Shown: in pieces, positions 46,560 through 56,435 of the stretch
Numbering within the stretch: the first letter of the stretch is position 1
How the letters are laid out: every line of letters starts with the position of its first letter
DNA from: Scolanthus callimorphus
Lineage: Eukaryota; Cnidaria; Anthozoa; Actiniaria; Edwardsiidae
DNA: 64,000 nucleotides
Direction of reading: 5' to 3'
Assembly: GCA_033964015.1 (NCBI GenBank)
Contig: JAWWUD010000114.1
Location: 310,001 to 374,000 of the forward strand
Program-made: the position numbers and the translations under genes
Notes under the pieces: model-generated
The model's input: only the letters and a program-made list of their open reading frames with translations
What the model was told of the DNA's origin: nothing
Database searches by the model: none

Positions 46560-46830
46560 ATGCGGCACGGTTGTGCTAGATAATATTTATAGCTCTCTTC
46601 GTTTCCCATATGTTTTTTTTCCACTGCTGCTTCAATTCGGCGCCAACTTCAGTTGATTTTTTGGAGTTATGTCGTCTTAGGAAGGACAAAATTGTGTCAT
46701 TTACTGTGGACACAAGTTCTCCTCCTGAAAACATTTTGTTTTCTTTGCAGTGAAAGGCCGCTGGCTAAAAGCATCGCTAACCGCGATATTCGATTGTAAA
46801 ACTGCAGGCCAGTTCTATCTGCGGGCGTGC
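46560..46830 (-). repeat. Inverted copy of the 26.29-26.56 kb segment
   Basis: Reverse complement matches 26.29-26.56 kb over TTTTACAATCGAATATCG, GCAATGCTTTTAGCCAGC/CGATGCTTTTAGCCAGCGG, ACTTGTGTCCACAGTAAATG, ATTTTGTCCTTCC and AAAAATCAACTGAAGTTGGC. Several substitutions separate them, so the duplication is not recent. Confidence 0.75.
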
Positions 46831-46859
46831 GAGCGTGAAAATATGCCTTGGTCCCAGTT

Positions 46860-47061
46860 CGGCGTGACTTTGATGTTTTTCCTGTCGATTTCAGTGTGCT
46901 GGCCAGGTTTTAAATTAGTGGTCACTCGCGGATACTCTCTAAAGCTATCTGGGCCATACTCTGCCAGTGCCAAATTCATTTCACCATGAAGGACGCACAG
47001 GTTTATCATACTGAGGTCTTCTTCTAACAAAAATGTCAGGTCATCCCGGACACCATGCGAT
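46860..47061 (-). CDS. Exon-like block with EMNLALAEYGPDSF / NLKPGQHTEIDRKN, unidentified
   Basis: After a pyrimidine-rich acceptor (TTTAATCAG) the minus strand reads SHGVRDDLTFLLEEDLSMIN, LCVLHGEMNLALAEYGPDSF and VTTNLKPGQHTEIDRKNI without stops. The charged, well-ordered sequence looks like real protein. HGEM followed by LGPENF-like and KPGQ-T-IEKHNI-like motifs reminds me of another cnidarian repeat-gene family, but I cannot name it. The block at 48975-49250 on the same strand may be the preceding exon. Phase between the two does not match as read. Confidence 0.4.
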
Positions 47062-47466
47062 CTGATTAAAGAGAGAAAAAATATGCCAACACTTTTCATT
47101 ACTGTAAACAAAATTATCGAATTGCCTTTTCCTATTAAATAGCACATTAGCACTGTACAAGGTGTTGGAACTATAAAATAAGAATGTTGATGGCATTTGT
47201 CATCGAGTGTCAATAAAAATTGCAATAACTATTGAATTGATAATCCGAGGCACAGTCTTAGCACAGGAGTCCAATTCAAACCCACGCATATAGTCCAGTA
47301 AACGAATGATTTTTTTGTAGTCGAGGTTGGAAAAAAATTTGAACAAAGCCGTTTCACCATAAATCTGTTATTTGTGGTCCAATAGTACGTATGATCCGAC
47401 CATTGCCTGATTTCATACGTGAGGGACTGGCGCGAATCCGGTCTCTCACGGACAAGAAAAAACAAG

Positions 47467-48070
47467 ATGGCGGACTCTCAGTCGGGTCTGCCTGTATCCG
47501 AAAACGTCCATGCTTATCTACAGTATTTTTGTGAAACCAAAAGACACGAAAGACGAATTAACTTTTGAATCTATCAAAGAAGAGTTATCATCGCGAAAAT
47601 TTGAGCGTTTACAAGCTGGCGTGTTATCGAAATATTCCAGTAAATTGCAACTCAAATCTTCAAGGACAAAAGAAGAGCTCATTCAACGACCGCTACGGAA
47701 AATCAGTTTATATGAAAAAAGGGTGAATCAATTAACAAAAGTATATAAATTCAAAACTTCCCTTCCAAGAGAAAATGTTCCACCACCAACAGCAAGGTGG
47801 ATTTTCGATAAAAAAAATTTCCTCGCATACACATCAACGGTTCACATCAACGCTTATCAGGCAGCAAAACGACAGGGGAAAAAAGGTCAATATAGAAAAG
47901 CCCTGAGGATGTTCTTGTCTCGAAGGATGAAATCAATAAAGGCGTTGAAAACTAGTGAATGCGAGGTATTTGTCAAAGCAAAAGTCTTGAAAAGTTTTAC
48001 GACAGAGGTAACACGTCCAGTTACAGTAAGGTTTGAAAAAATATTCCACAAGGGGCTTATTGTGAATGTG
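47467..48070 (+). CDS. Unidentified basic ORF (about 200 aa), frame uncertain at start
   Basis: ATG 47467 begins MADSQSGLPVSENVHAYL and closes after about 34 codons. Another frame (from 47510) continues as KPKDTKDELTFESIKEEL, RKISLYEKRVNQLTKVYK and KALRMFLSRRMKSIKALK up to about 48070. Lys/Arg-rich and with no motif I recognise. The two frames may join through a one-base extra. Beyond 48070 the reading drifts into LINE-derived DNA. It could be an unknown gene, or the first ORF of the LINE whose tail follows. Confidence 0.35.
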
Positions 48071-48129
48071 CCGTTGGTAATTCTGGTCTCTTTTCTTCTT
48101 CAGTTGAAAACCTTTGCTAGGACTAATGA

Positions 48130-48960
48130 CTTACTGCTAACCCCGACCTGCATCAAACGTTTTTGAAATACAAAGAGGCGTCCGACAAGGCTGTCCGATT
48201 TTTGCGGACCTTATAGACGACCAAGATGATTTTTTAACTTTCAATCAGTTTCGTAAGAAGACTTCCTTAAAACCAGCTTTTACTAAATTTTGGGGTCTGA
48301 TAGCAGCAATCCCAAAAAAGTGGAAGGCCCTGCTAAAACAACATCCAGGGAAAAAGAACCCAGAAATGAAAGTTAAAATCACGTCCAAATCGACTCGGAC
48401 AAAATTCACTGAGTCAAAATTTGAAGAGCCATTAGCACAATTCAGACTAGACCAAGCCGGTATTGAAAAAGAAGAATTTAAAGAATTTAAGTCTATATGT
48501 TACCTTTAAGATTACCAGAGAAATCAAATTAAGTATGTTCCAATAGAAGATAGTACATAACATTCTACCGCACCGAAGTTGGTTACATAAAATGAATTTA
48601 GCAGAAACGCCGTATTGTTTTTATTGCGGAGATTTAGAAACAGTGATGCATTTATTAGTAAGCTTCCCAATTTCTAGACAATTCTGGAACCAAGTTATGG
48701 TGCGGTGGAATGGAAAGACAGATGACCAAATTATTATTAATGACTGTAAAATATTGTATGGATATAATTCTGATTTTAAAAAGTATGAAGAAGTTAATTT
48801 TTTAGCCTTACTAAGAAAATATTTTATTTTTAGACAAAAGTTAGAAGAAAAACTTATCGATACCGAAGAATTTTACCAATTTCTCAAAATGAAGTTAGAA
48901 CTTGAAAACTACCTAAATATAGAGAAAAAGCCTTGCATTATAGCAATACTTGAAAATTGA
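48130..48960 (+). mobile_element. Tx1/L1-type LINE, internally deleted 3' fragment
   Basis: Near 48145-48205 a frame reads VFEIQRGVRQGCPIFADL, the conserved RT motif with the RGVRQGCP core. It then jumps to C-terminal sequence (QFRKKTSLKPAFTKFWGL, REIKLSMFQ), missing the catalytic FADD block, so an internal deletion is likely. Positions 48580-48960 encode the zf-RVT-like tail: WLHKMNLAETPYCFYCGD, LETVMHLLVSF, SRQFWNQVMVRWN, ending NIEKKPCIIAILEN. The zinc knuckle has CFYC and His, but the last Cys is replaced (HLLVSFP). This retrotransposon tail sits between two exon-like blocks of the minus strand. Confidence 0.75.
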
Positions 48961-48974
48961 GTAGAACCTCGTCG

Positions 48975-49250
48975 CTACTGGAGTCCGTAAATAGACCATA
49001 AATGTACCTTCAAAAACCTCTTGCCAACATGCCAATCGGCAATTTCAAAATGAAGCTCCTCAAGCGGCTCTTCTGAAGTGAGCCCGTTACAGATTTCAAA
49101 TAAGGCATTAACTCCATGATCAGCTGAAAGCTGATCTGCCACTACACCTAGCGATACTGGATACCTCAAATGGCCATCCATCTCATAGCAGGAAACATAT
49201 TTATGCAAAGCAGTCATCACATCCTGGACACCATCTGCATTGTTCTCATT
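48975..49250 (-). CDS. Exon-like block (YPVSLGVVADQLSADHGVNA...), unidentified
   Basis: The minus strand reads DVMTALHKYVSCYEMDGHLR, YPVSLGVVADQLSADHGVNA, LFEICNGLTSEEPLEELHFE and WHVGKRFLK, then a potential donor GTACAT. Continuous, non-repetitive protein-like sequence. Together with 46860-47061 it may be one gene interrupted by the LINE-containing 47.4-48.96 kb segment. I do not recognise the function. Confidence 0.4.
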   Translation of the reverse strand, partial: NENNADGVQDVMTALHKYVSCYEMDGHLRYPVSLGVVADQLSADHGVNALFEICNGLTSEEPLEELHFEIADWHVGKRFLKVHLWSIYGLQ

Positions 49251-49924
49251 ATGATATAGTATTCCAAGAAATGTTTAAAATCGTAAATAGCATGCTACCA
49301 TTATAACATATACATTATTCTACTTCACTTTGCTAATGTGTTCTCGGTATATTTTAATGTTCTCGGTGAGTATTAAGTTTCGTGAATATAGTTTTAAAAA
49401 ATTCTCTAATTTTTAATTCTAAATTTAATTTCACATCAGCGAGGCAGCGAGGCAGTTATGTGCGCGCTGACGCCAGATAATCACAGTTAAATTTTAATTT
49501 TATGTAATTATATGTAAGTTTTAACTCAAGGGCGGTGCCTCGCATGGGACTCTTGTCCCGTTCGCCCCTCCCCTTTTGGGTTGACTGATTATTATTATTT
49601 TTTGTTATGTGAATTTCTGTTCTGTACATGACAAGTAGTGTAGAAACTAAATTGTTGTCTTCAGGTAAACAATTTCCAACCCGTTTCGGAATAACTGAAT
49701 ACGAGACAGTTTCTTGGAAAAGAAAACCGCAGAAGCCTTCGCAAAAACACAGTTGTGCCGCTCAAAAATTAAAATAACAAAAGAATTCCCTGCATAGAGT
49801 AATTGCTTCATCTGCTTTTAATATGTCTAAATGGAGTCCATAATAACTCAGTATAATAACTCAGAATAAATTAGCGATTTTGAGTCTTCTAGCGTCACAA
49901 AGTGATGGGCTGTTTTCTTGTTAA
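49251..49924. other. Intergenic, no feature recognised
   Basis: AT-rich; GAGGCAGC duplicated at 49441. No coding motif. Confidence 0.3.
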
Positions 49925-50110
49925 TCATTATTATATGGACACGAGTGTTTTACTGGGAAATACGCCAATCTTAGATCTCATATGAAGCTACATCCGGGAC
50001 CTGAGTGACATATTTTCCATATGCTCACTAGTGAGGATATCCGTCTAAACAAAATTGCTTGTAAATCGATTTGGAATATTTTTTTCTGGTTTGTCTATAT
50101 AATAAAAAGA
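49925..50110. mobile_element. MITE related to the Crypton element ends
   Basis: Begins ATTATTATATGGACACGAGT and ends TTGTCTATATAATAA, an inverted pair of about 13 bp. The interior words CATCCGGGACCTGAGTGACA, CATATGCTCACTAGTGAGGA parallel the 8.53-8.62 kb end of the Crypton element (CATCCGGGACATACGGTACA, CACTAGTGAAGATATGG). The following ATTACACGGTGGCTTGAAGA (50115) parallels its other end. Probably a non-autonomous deletion derivative. Confidence 0.65.
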
Positions 50111-51897
50111 AAATTACACGGTGGCTTGAAGATATTAGTTTTATTTCTCGTGTCAAAGAACAGTATTTTACTCATTCGCGCGTGTTGTAGGCAATCTTAA
50201 GGCCCTGTACTGACAAACCAAAGTACTCCAAATTAATAGTTCTCTGACAGGTGAAAAGGTTACTTTACAATCCAAGATGGTTATTTTGCTTATTTCTTAT
50301 GAACTGAACTTCATTTGAGGTAACTAAATTAGCCCTAAAATCGTGAGATACAACCTCTGTAAGATACAACTAAATGGATACATGACATCGATGCCAATCA
50401 ATTAAAGGTCACTATATGACGGTCAGAGCGACGTTGGTTATCGATTTCCAATAGTAAGAGCGAATTTCACATGACTGTATTGAAACCAATCACAAAGTAA
50501 TTACACCAATTCTGAATAAAACGTTTATGAGTAATTACATACATGACATCGATGCCAATCAATTAAAGGTCACTTCTATTCTCTTTCGCTGCGCTCAGCC
50601 GAATAGAAAACATTTAATAACTAAACAACGAGACAATGGTATGGAGGAGAGCCAACCAGCAAATAATTTATTGACAGGCGATTAATAGAAAATACAAGGT
50701 GTGATGGATTAATTATTGACAAGCTGTTAAACAAACAATACATTAGCTAGACGAGAGAAATACAAGATGTAATGGACTAATTACATTACCGTCCCTAGGT
50801 AGCAAGAATTGATAAACAGAAGATCTGCACATAGGTGAAAATTAACCCCTCGTAAAAAAGTACGAAGTACTAGTTTACTTGCTGGAAAGGCGTCAAGTGA
50901 ACAACGCGACGCCGAAGAACGCATAAGTAGGGGAAATAAATGACGTAACAAAAGGCTAAAACAACTATCTCGTGAATACCGTTAATAAATACATTATATG
51001 ACGGTCAGAGCGACGTTGGTTATCGATTTCCAATAGAGCGAATTTCACATGACTGTATTGAAACCAGTCACAAAGTAATTACACCAATTCTGAATAAAAC
51101 GTTTATGAGTAATTACAAAGTAATTGCGAATTACTCATGACAGTCATCTGAAATCCGCTCTATCAATCAATTCACTAATCGCAAAGTGATTAAACCGATT
51201 CTGAAAAACCTCGTCGGGTTTGCACTAGTTGACACTCAAAACGACGTTCTATTGCCTGAGAAACAATAGAACGAGGAGCGCCACAATATGGCCTTATCTA
51301 TCAGCTCGCAGTGTATTTCAAAATAATATTTCCGACGCAAATTTATTCTCTTGGCATAACCAAAGGCTGACTGAGCGAGTTATTAGTAAGCAACAGTAGA
51401 ATGTATGAAGTTTTCATAGAAATTCCCTTATATTTCACCTTGCTTTTCTATTCACTTTCCTCCCACAAAATTTGCAGCTTCTTTGAGCTTGATATTTTAC
51501 TTAGTTTTCCGTTCTATACTCATTTCCTCTACGTTCGGTCGCCATATTGGTGACCATTTCGTGACCGTAGCATTGATGCGAGGCTGATTTCGTGACCGTA
51601 GCATCACACATTAGGGACTTTAAGATAGTCGACTACGGTAACACAGCGGTCAAAGCCATGCGCACGCGCAGTACGTTCTATGCACATGGCTAATTATGAA
51701 TGCGCCCGGCTTTGTAAATTAGTTGTAAATTAGCATTTGTAAACAAGAACCACCAAAGCCTTGATACATTTTCTACGGATTTAAGAAATTGCTTGAATAT
51801 TTAAGGTTGGAATTTTTTGGAGTTTGTTCATCGATCAATTGTTCATCTTTTGCTAGTTTCTAGATTTTTTTACGCTTTCTAGATCGAGTTCAAAGCT
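50111..51897. other. Intergenic with dispersed direct duplications; no gene
   Basis: A segment of about 125 bp (ATATGACGGTCAGAGCGACG ... GTTTATGAGTAATTAC) occurs at 50414-50540 and again at 50995-51117. ACATGACATCGATGCCAATC is at 50380 and 50541. GTTCTATTG...CAATAGAAC (51248-51271) is a small hairpin. TTTCGTGACCGTAGCAT is duplicated at 51557 and 51587. The last 300 bp should contain the promoter of the gene at 51898. Confidence 0.5.
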
Positions 51898-54800
51898 ATG
51901 AGGTGGCTCGTTACGGCTTTTATGTTGCTGGCGACCCTGCACTTGTGCAGTGGAGCTGCAAATAATGGGAGCAATTGCGCTAAAAGCTCTAAAACAAGAG
52001 CCAAAAACGATTGTGATAGCAATGCTTATTTGACAAGAGTCGACAAAAAACTCTCACGAGCTGGAAATATACCAGAGGGGTCAAAAGTGTGCATGAAACA
52101 TCGCGATATGATCCGGAAAGACGACAAGAGATGCTCGTTCCCTTCGACTTCAGATCACCACACACTCTGTCTTGTCGACCTGCCAGAAAGATTGTACACT
52201 GCAGTTGACAATCTCGGTCAGTCTACTGGTGAGGACTATTCCCCTGGCACAAAATGGTGTACGAGTTGTCTCAAAACGGGGAAGAGAATTCTACAAGAAA
52301 GCCAGCTATACATCCCCCCTTCCACAAGAAAGGTACAACAAGTCGCTAGAAGAAGTGTTGCTATTGAGCTGCAAGCGAAATATTTCAAATTGAATTACCC
52401 TTTATTGATCTTCAGGTCAGGCGCACTGATAACCCACCAGAAATTCCATGCCCTACTCGGTCAAAACTTTCTCAGGTAGGTATTTAATATGTTCAAACAT
52501 TTTAGAAAAAAATAATTTAGTTTATGAAATGAGATGTACATGTACCAAAAATGACATTTCAAAACTAATTCTAAATGAAACAAATTACAGAGGGGATGGC
52601 CAATAATTACAGAAATCCTGTTTTGAAAAAGAAAAATTAAGGAATATCATGTTGAGAGGAAATAATTAGATATATTATTTTTTTTTGGTGGGGTTGAAGG
52701 AAAGCAAAGTTGTTGCTTTATTTGCATTACAATTATTATTTGGAGCTTATGAAACATAATCTTATATTTATCATTTTATTCAGGTTTGTAGGGTAGCCAC
52801 ATCACCAGTACTTAGACTCTGTGAAACGATAAGAGATGCAAAAGAAAACTTGGCAAATAGTTCAGCGACAGTACTTAGGCTCTCTGCCATACTAGCAAGA
52901 CTGGAGGATAACTTGAAGTTGATATTTGGCCGAATGGAAACCATTAATCCCGCACATTCTATAGACACCAGATTTGGACAGGTTGTGTTAGACCATGAAG
53001 GCAATGTAAAGATAGACAGTGGAGTGTGGTACAAGATGTTTGCAGCCATCAATGAGCTTGAACGTTTTGAAGGTACTGATATGACCACCCCCCCCCCCCC
53101 CAACACACACACAAACGCACCTCCATCCCCACCTACAAATCAAGTGTTACACAATCAATATATTAATTACAAGGATGCTATTTATATTCAAAACTTTAAT
53201 TAATAATTTAATTAATCTTATAAACTAAATTAATAATAGAACACTACAGATGCCAGTAACTGATTTGTGAAATATATTATGGGAATATGTTTCCTTTATT
53301 ATGCCTGATACATTTCACCTAATCCTACAGCTTTTATCTTAATATGATTACTATCACTTTCAAATTCTGATTTTGTCTTCCCAGATAATTCATTTGAGAC
53401 CTTGGTATCTAGATTCCAGTCATCCCTATATGAGCACTATGAAATGATGGCCCTCCCCTGTACTCATCAGTACTCATGAGAGACTTTGTGGAGGAGCACG
53501 CAAGTGGGCTTTTTGATATAATACTAAATTCAATCAAAAGAGATGCCAGTTCGAAAGAAAGAAAGCAGCTACAAGAACAAAGGACTGTTGCCATTCTTCA
53601 CATTTTAGCATACTTCAGGTACAAACTATCTAAAAACAAGGATTTATAATACCAGGGTACACAAGCACCATGTGTCATTGGTTTGTAGGCAGGATTTGAA
53701 CAGGGAGGTACCTCTATGTATTAAGCAAACATGAGGACAAAGCCAAGGGGATTTATGTCAAAATTCAGCTCCTAAGAATGGGTTGCTCTAATCTAGTAGA
53801 CTAGATTCTATGTTAATCCCACCCAGATGAAAAAATATTGTAATGACTTTTTTCTGACTAAGGGGTTGCTTATTGTTATTTGCAGATCACAAAAAACCTC
53901 TCAATTTCATAAGGATATTGGTTTATTTCTTTATCACCATGGAGCATCAAGGTCTGCAATCAACACTGGACCAGTACTAGGTAAGGGGCAGCAACTCTAC
54001 AATATTTCACAACAAGGATACAGGTCAATGATGCAAAGCTGTGGTGGCAAAGCTGTGACCAAGTAACCATGGATTTAAAACAAATGCTTTTTAAAACCTA
54101 CTATTTTTTCTACAGGATACAGCGTGGCACCTAGGACAATTGACAGACAGATAGAAACACTCAGGAGGAATTACCCTAATCAGCTCCAGCAACATCTAAA
54201 AAATGCAGTTGATGTAAGCTTTTTTAGTTATAATTAGGTTTGATTTCATGTAATCTACATGGGTAATCTACCTGTTGCTAATATTACCTTGTCAAACTCT
54301 CAAATGCATTTGGGAAATAGGTTTCTATCACTCACAACCATTAAGCCAATCAGACTCTTCTTTCTCCTAGTGCAGTTGACTGACTTTTCCATTGTGACAG
54401 TTAACCATTTTGAGTGTTACGTAAGTGGGCAACACCTGTGCAATTGGCTGAGTGTTTGAGTGGTGGAAACCTATTCCCCAGTGCTTTTGAGTTTGACAAA
54501 GTAAAATTAACTGTAATATTTTCAAACTTTGCTAAACTTTGCAAACTTATCATGGGCGACCAAATAATAAAGATCACATTGAACAGTCCCCCATTTCAAT
54601 TTTTATTTTGTTTGAAGCAATCATTGTTATGTACTAGAATGCATGCTAACCAACAATCAGAGCTTGCCTTTGAAAAAATAACTACAATAGCTCTGATTGG
54701 TTGACATGTGTAATTTAGTTCACAACAATATTAATTCACGGAAGTACAGATTTAAATGGGGAAATGTTATTGTTTCAAAATTAGCCCTCTCTATCAACCT

Positions 54801-56143
54801 TTCTGGCATAATGAAAACATTCTATTAACCACTTTTTTTTACAGAACCTATGCTTCATCATGCTTCTTATAGATGACTTCCATAACATACGCACAGTCCG
54901 CCTACCAGATAGCAGCCTAAAACTCTCCATAGCCACCCACATGACATCCTCCATTCTAGACATCCACCCATCTGTACATGCCATAAAATTGCCAACAAAC
55001 AGGTCTACCATACATTGCTGTCCTTCAGTCCTCATCAATGGGGAGGAAAAAGTCTGTATTGGTGGCATTTCAGAGGAAAATGTCAATACGATTTCCCAAA
55101 ATATAAAGCACTGGACAACAACCTATTTAGCAAGTGCCCCAGAGTTTTGCAAACTGTCTGGAAACCAAGTCCAAAGACAATTGCAAGCATTCCGAGTCTA
55201 CCATGATTTAGCTCATGAAGAACTATGCACACTAGAAAGTTGTCATCTTGTTGATGAATTTGAGCACCCACTGAAGTCAATGGAAATTTACAAAGTTGCT
55301 ATAAACCACACCATAAATACTGCAGGTCAGCAGCTCTCTCAGTTCATGGAACAATGTGTACTTCCCTCCCCTGGTGATTGGCCTACATGGTTCTTCACAA
55401 AAAAGATCATTGCTCAACAAGGCCCAAGCAGTCCATACACATCTATAATACCAGAACAAGGCCAGTTTCATGTCAGTCTCAATGCAGCAGAAGATGTGAT
55501 ATCAATTTATCACTTTTCTTTTCAAGGATTTATTTTGATGTGTTTGGAAGTGTATTACCTTTAAAACCAAAGCCATTTAGATCGAACTTAGTCCTCATTG
55601 GAACACTCTGTGGTGGCTATTAATAAGAGACAAAATCCTTCATAAGTTCAAACTTTGTAAAGACCTGGAGTATTCCTGCATCATACACATCCTAGATGAA
55701 GTACTTCCTATGGTATTCTTTCAGTATGGTGTTGTGTTTCGTTCTGGGAAGCTGGAAGACTATGAATCCCTGATGTTCCGATTCCTAATCATCTTTATTA
55801 TCTGGAACCGCCACCACTATGACCGATCTACACTTTCTATGCTCAATGATCTTCTACACCAAAAGACACTGTTCAAAGACTACTACAACTTGAAAAAGAA
55901 GTATCTCGTTGAAATATGGCACTCTCTATTGCGCTTCCACATACGATTGGTCTAGCAGCCTCATCAAGTGCCAAATCATTTTTTGATAATTTTGTCAGGC
56001 CCTATCTACGTGGATCAAACTCAGAAAAAAATCTGAAAATGGTAGCTGGAAAGTCTGCTGAGGCACTTCTTAAGCTCTTTGTCACTATTGGCCAAAATCT
56101 TGGGAAATCAAAAAAGGTATTTAAGAATGGTGTTTCTTATTAA
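51898..56143 (+). CDS. Seven-exon transposase-like gene, about 837 aa
   Basis: Exons: 51898-52332, 52416-52475, 52784-53072, 53385-53618, 53886-53980, 54116-54213, 54845-56143, with GT..AG borders. The N-terminus holds a probable zinc-binding part (KVCMKHRDMIRKDDKRCSFP; GTKWCTSCLKTGKRIL). A helical stretch follows (LRLSAILARLEDNLKLIFGR), then SQFHKDIGLFLYHHGASRSA and VAPRTIDRQIETLRRNYP. The large last exon has FIMLLIDDFHNIRTVRLPD, EQGQFHVSLNAAEDVISIYH, RHHYDRSTLSMLNDLLHQ and LVEIWHSLLRFH. Asp in LLIDDFHN and Glu in VEIWHSLLR could be part of a DDE-type active site. I think this is close to Pfam-style DUF6589 proteins, but cannot confirm. Four single bases appear missing (near 53472, 55530, 55621, 55950). 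With them, exon length is 2514, exactly 838 codons. TAA overlaps an AATAAA (56141-56149). The first 20 residues look like a signal peptide, odd for a nuclear protein. Confidence 0.7.
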
Positions 56144-56435
56144 ATAAAAGCTGCAAATGTACTGTAACAGCATATTTTTTTTTTGCAACCACCTTAAAGG
56201 GGCTGTGTCAGTAGTGGAGTCGGCGCAGTAGGGACGACCGTTGAACTGATCTGCATAGGATCTGAGCATGCGCTGTAGGCAAAAAAGCTTTGCGAGTTCT
56301 GCCAGTTCCGGCTTGGATTCCCGCGCGAATTGACTGGATTTCGGTACGGCTCTAGAGAGCTCACAAATCCGTCGAAAATCCACCTGAACATCGCAAAAAA
56401 GTTTCCTATATTGATCTGCAGTACATAGTGAGGTG

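Noticed and set aside
46815..46860. C-terminal part of the minus-strand 136-codon frame
   Set aside because: It runs into the repeat shared with 26.3 kb; only 46860-47061 looks like protein.
54259..54704. Open frames in the last intron of the 51.9-kb gene
   Set aside because: They lie between a clear donor (54214) and acceptor (54844) and lack any motif.
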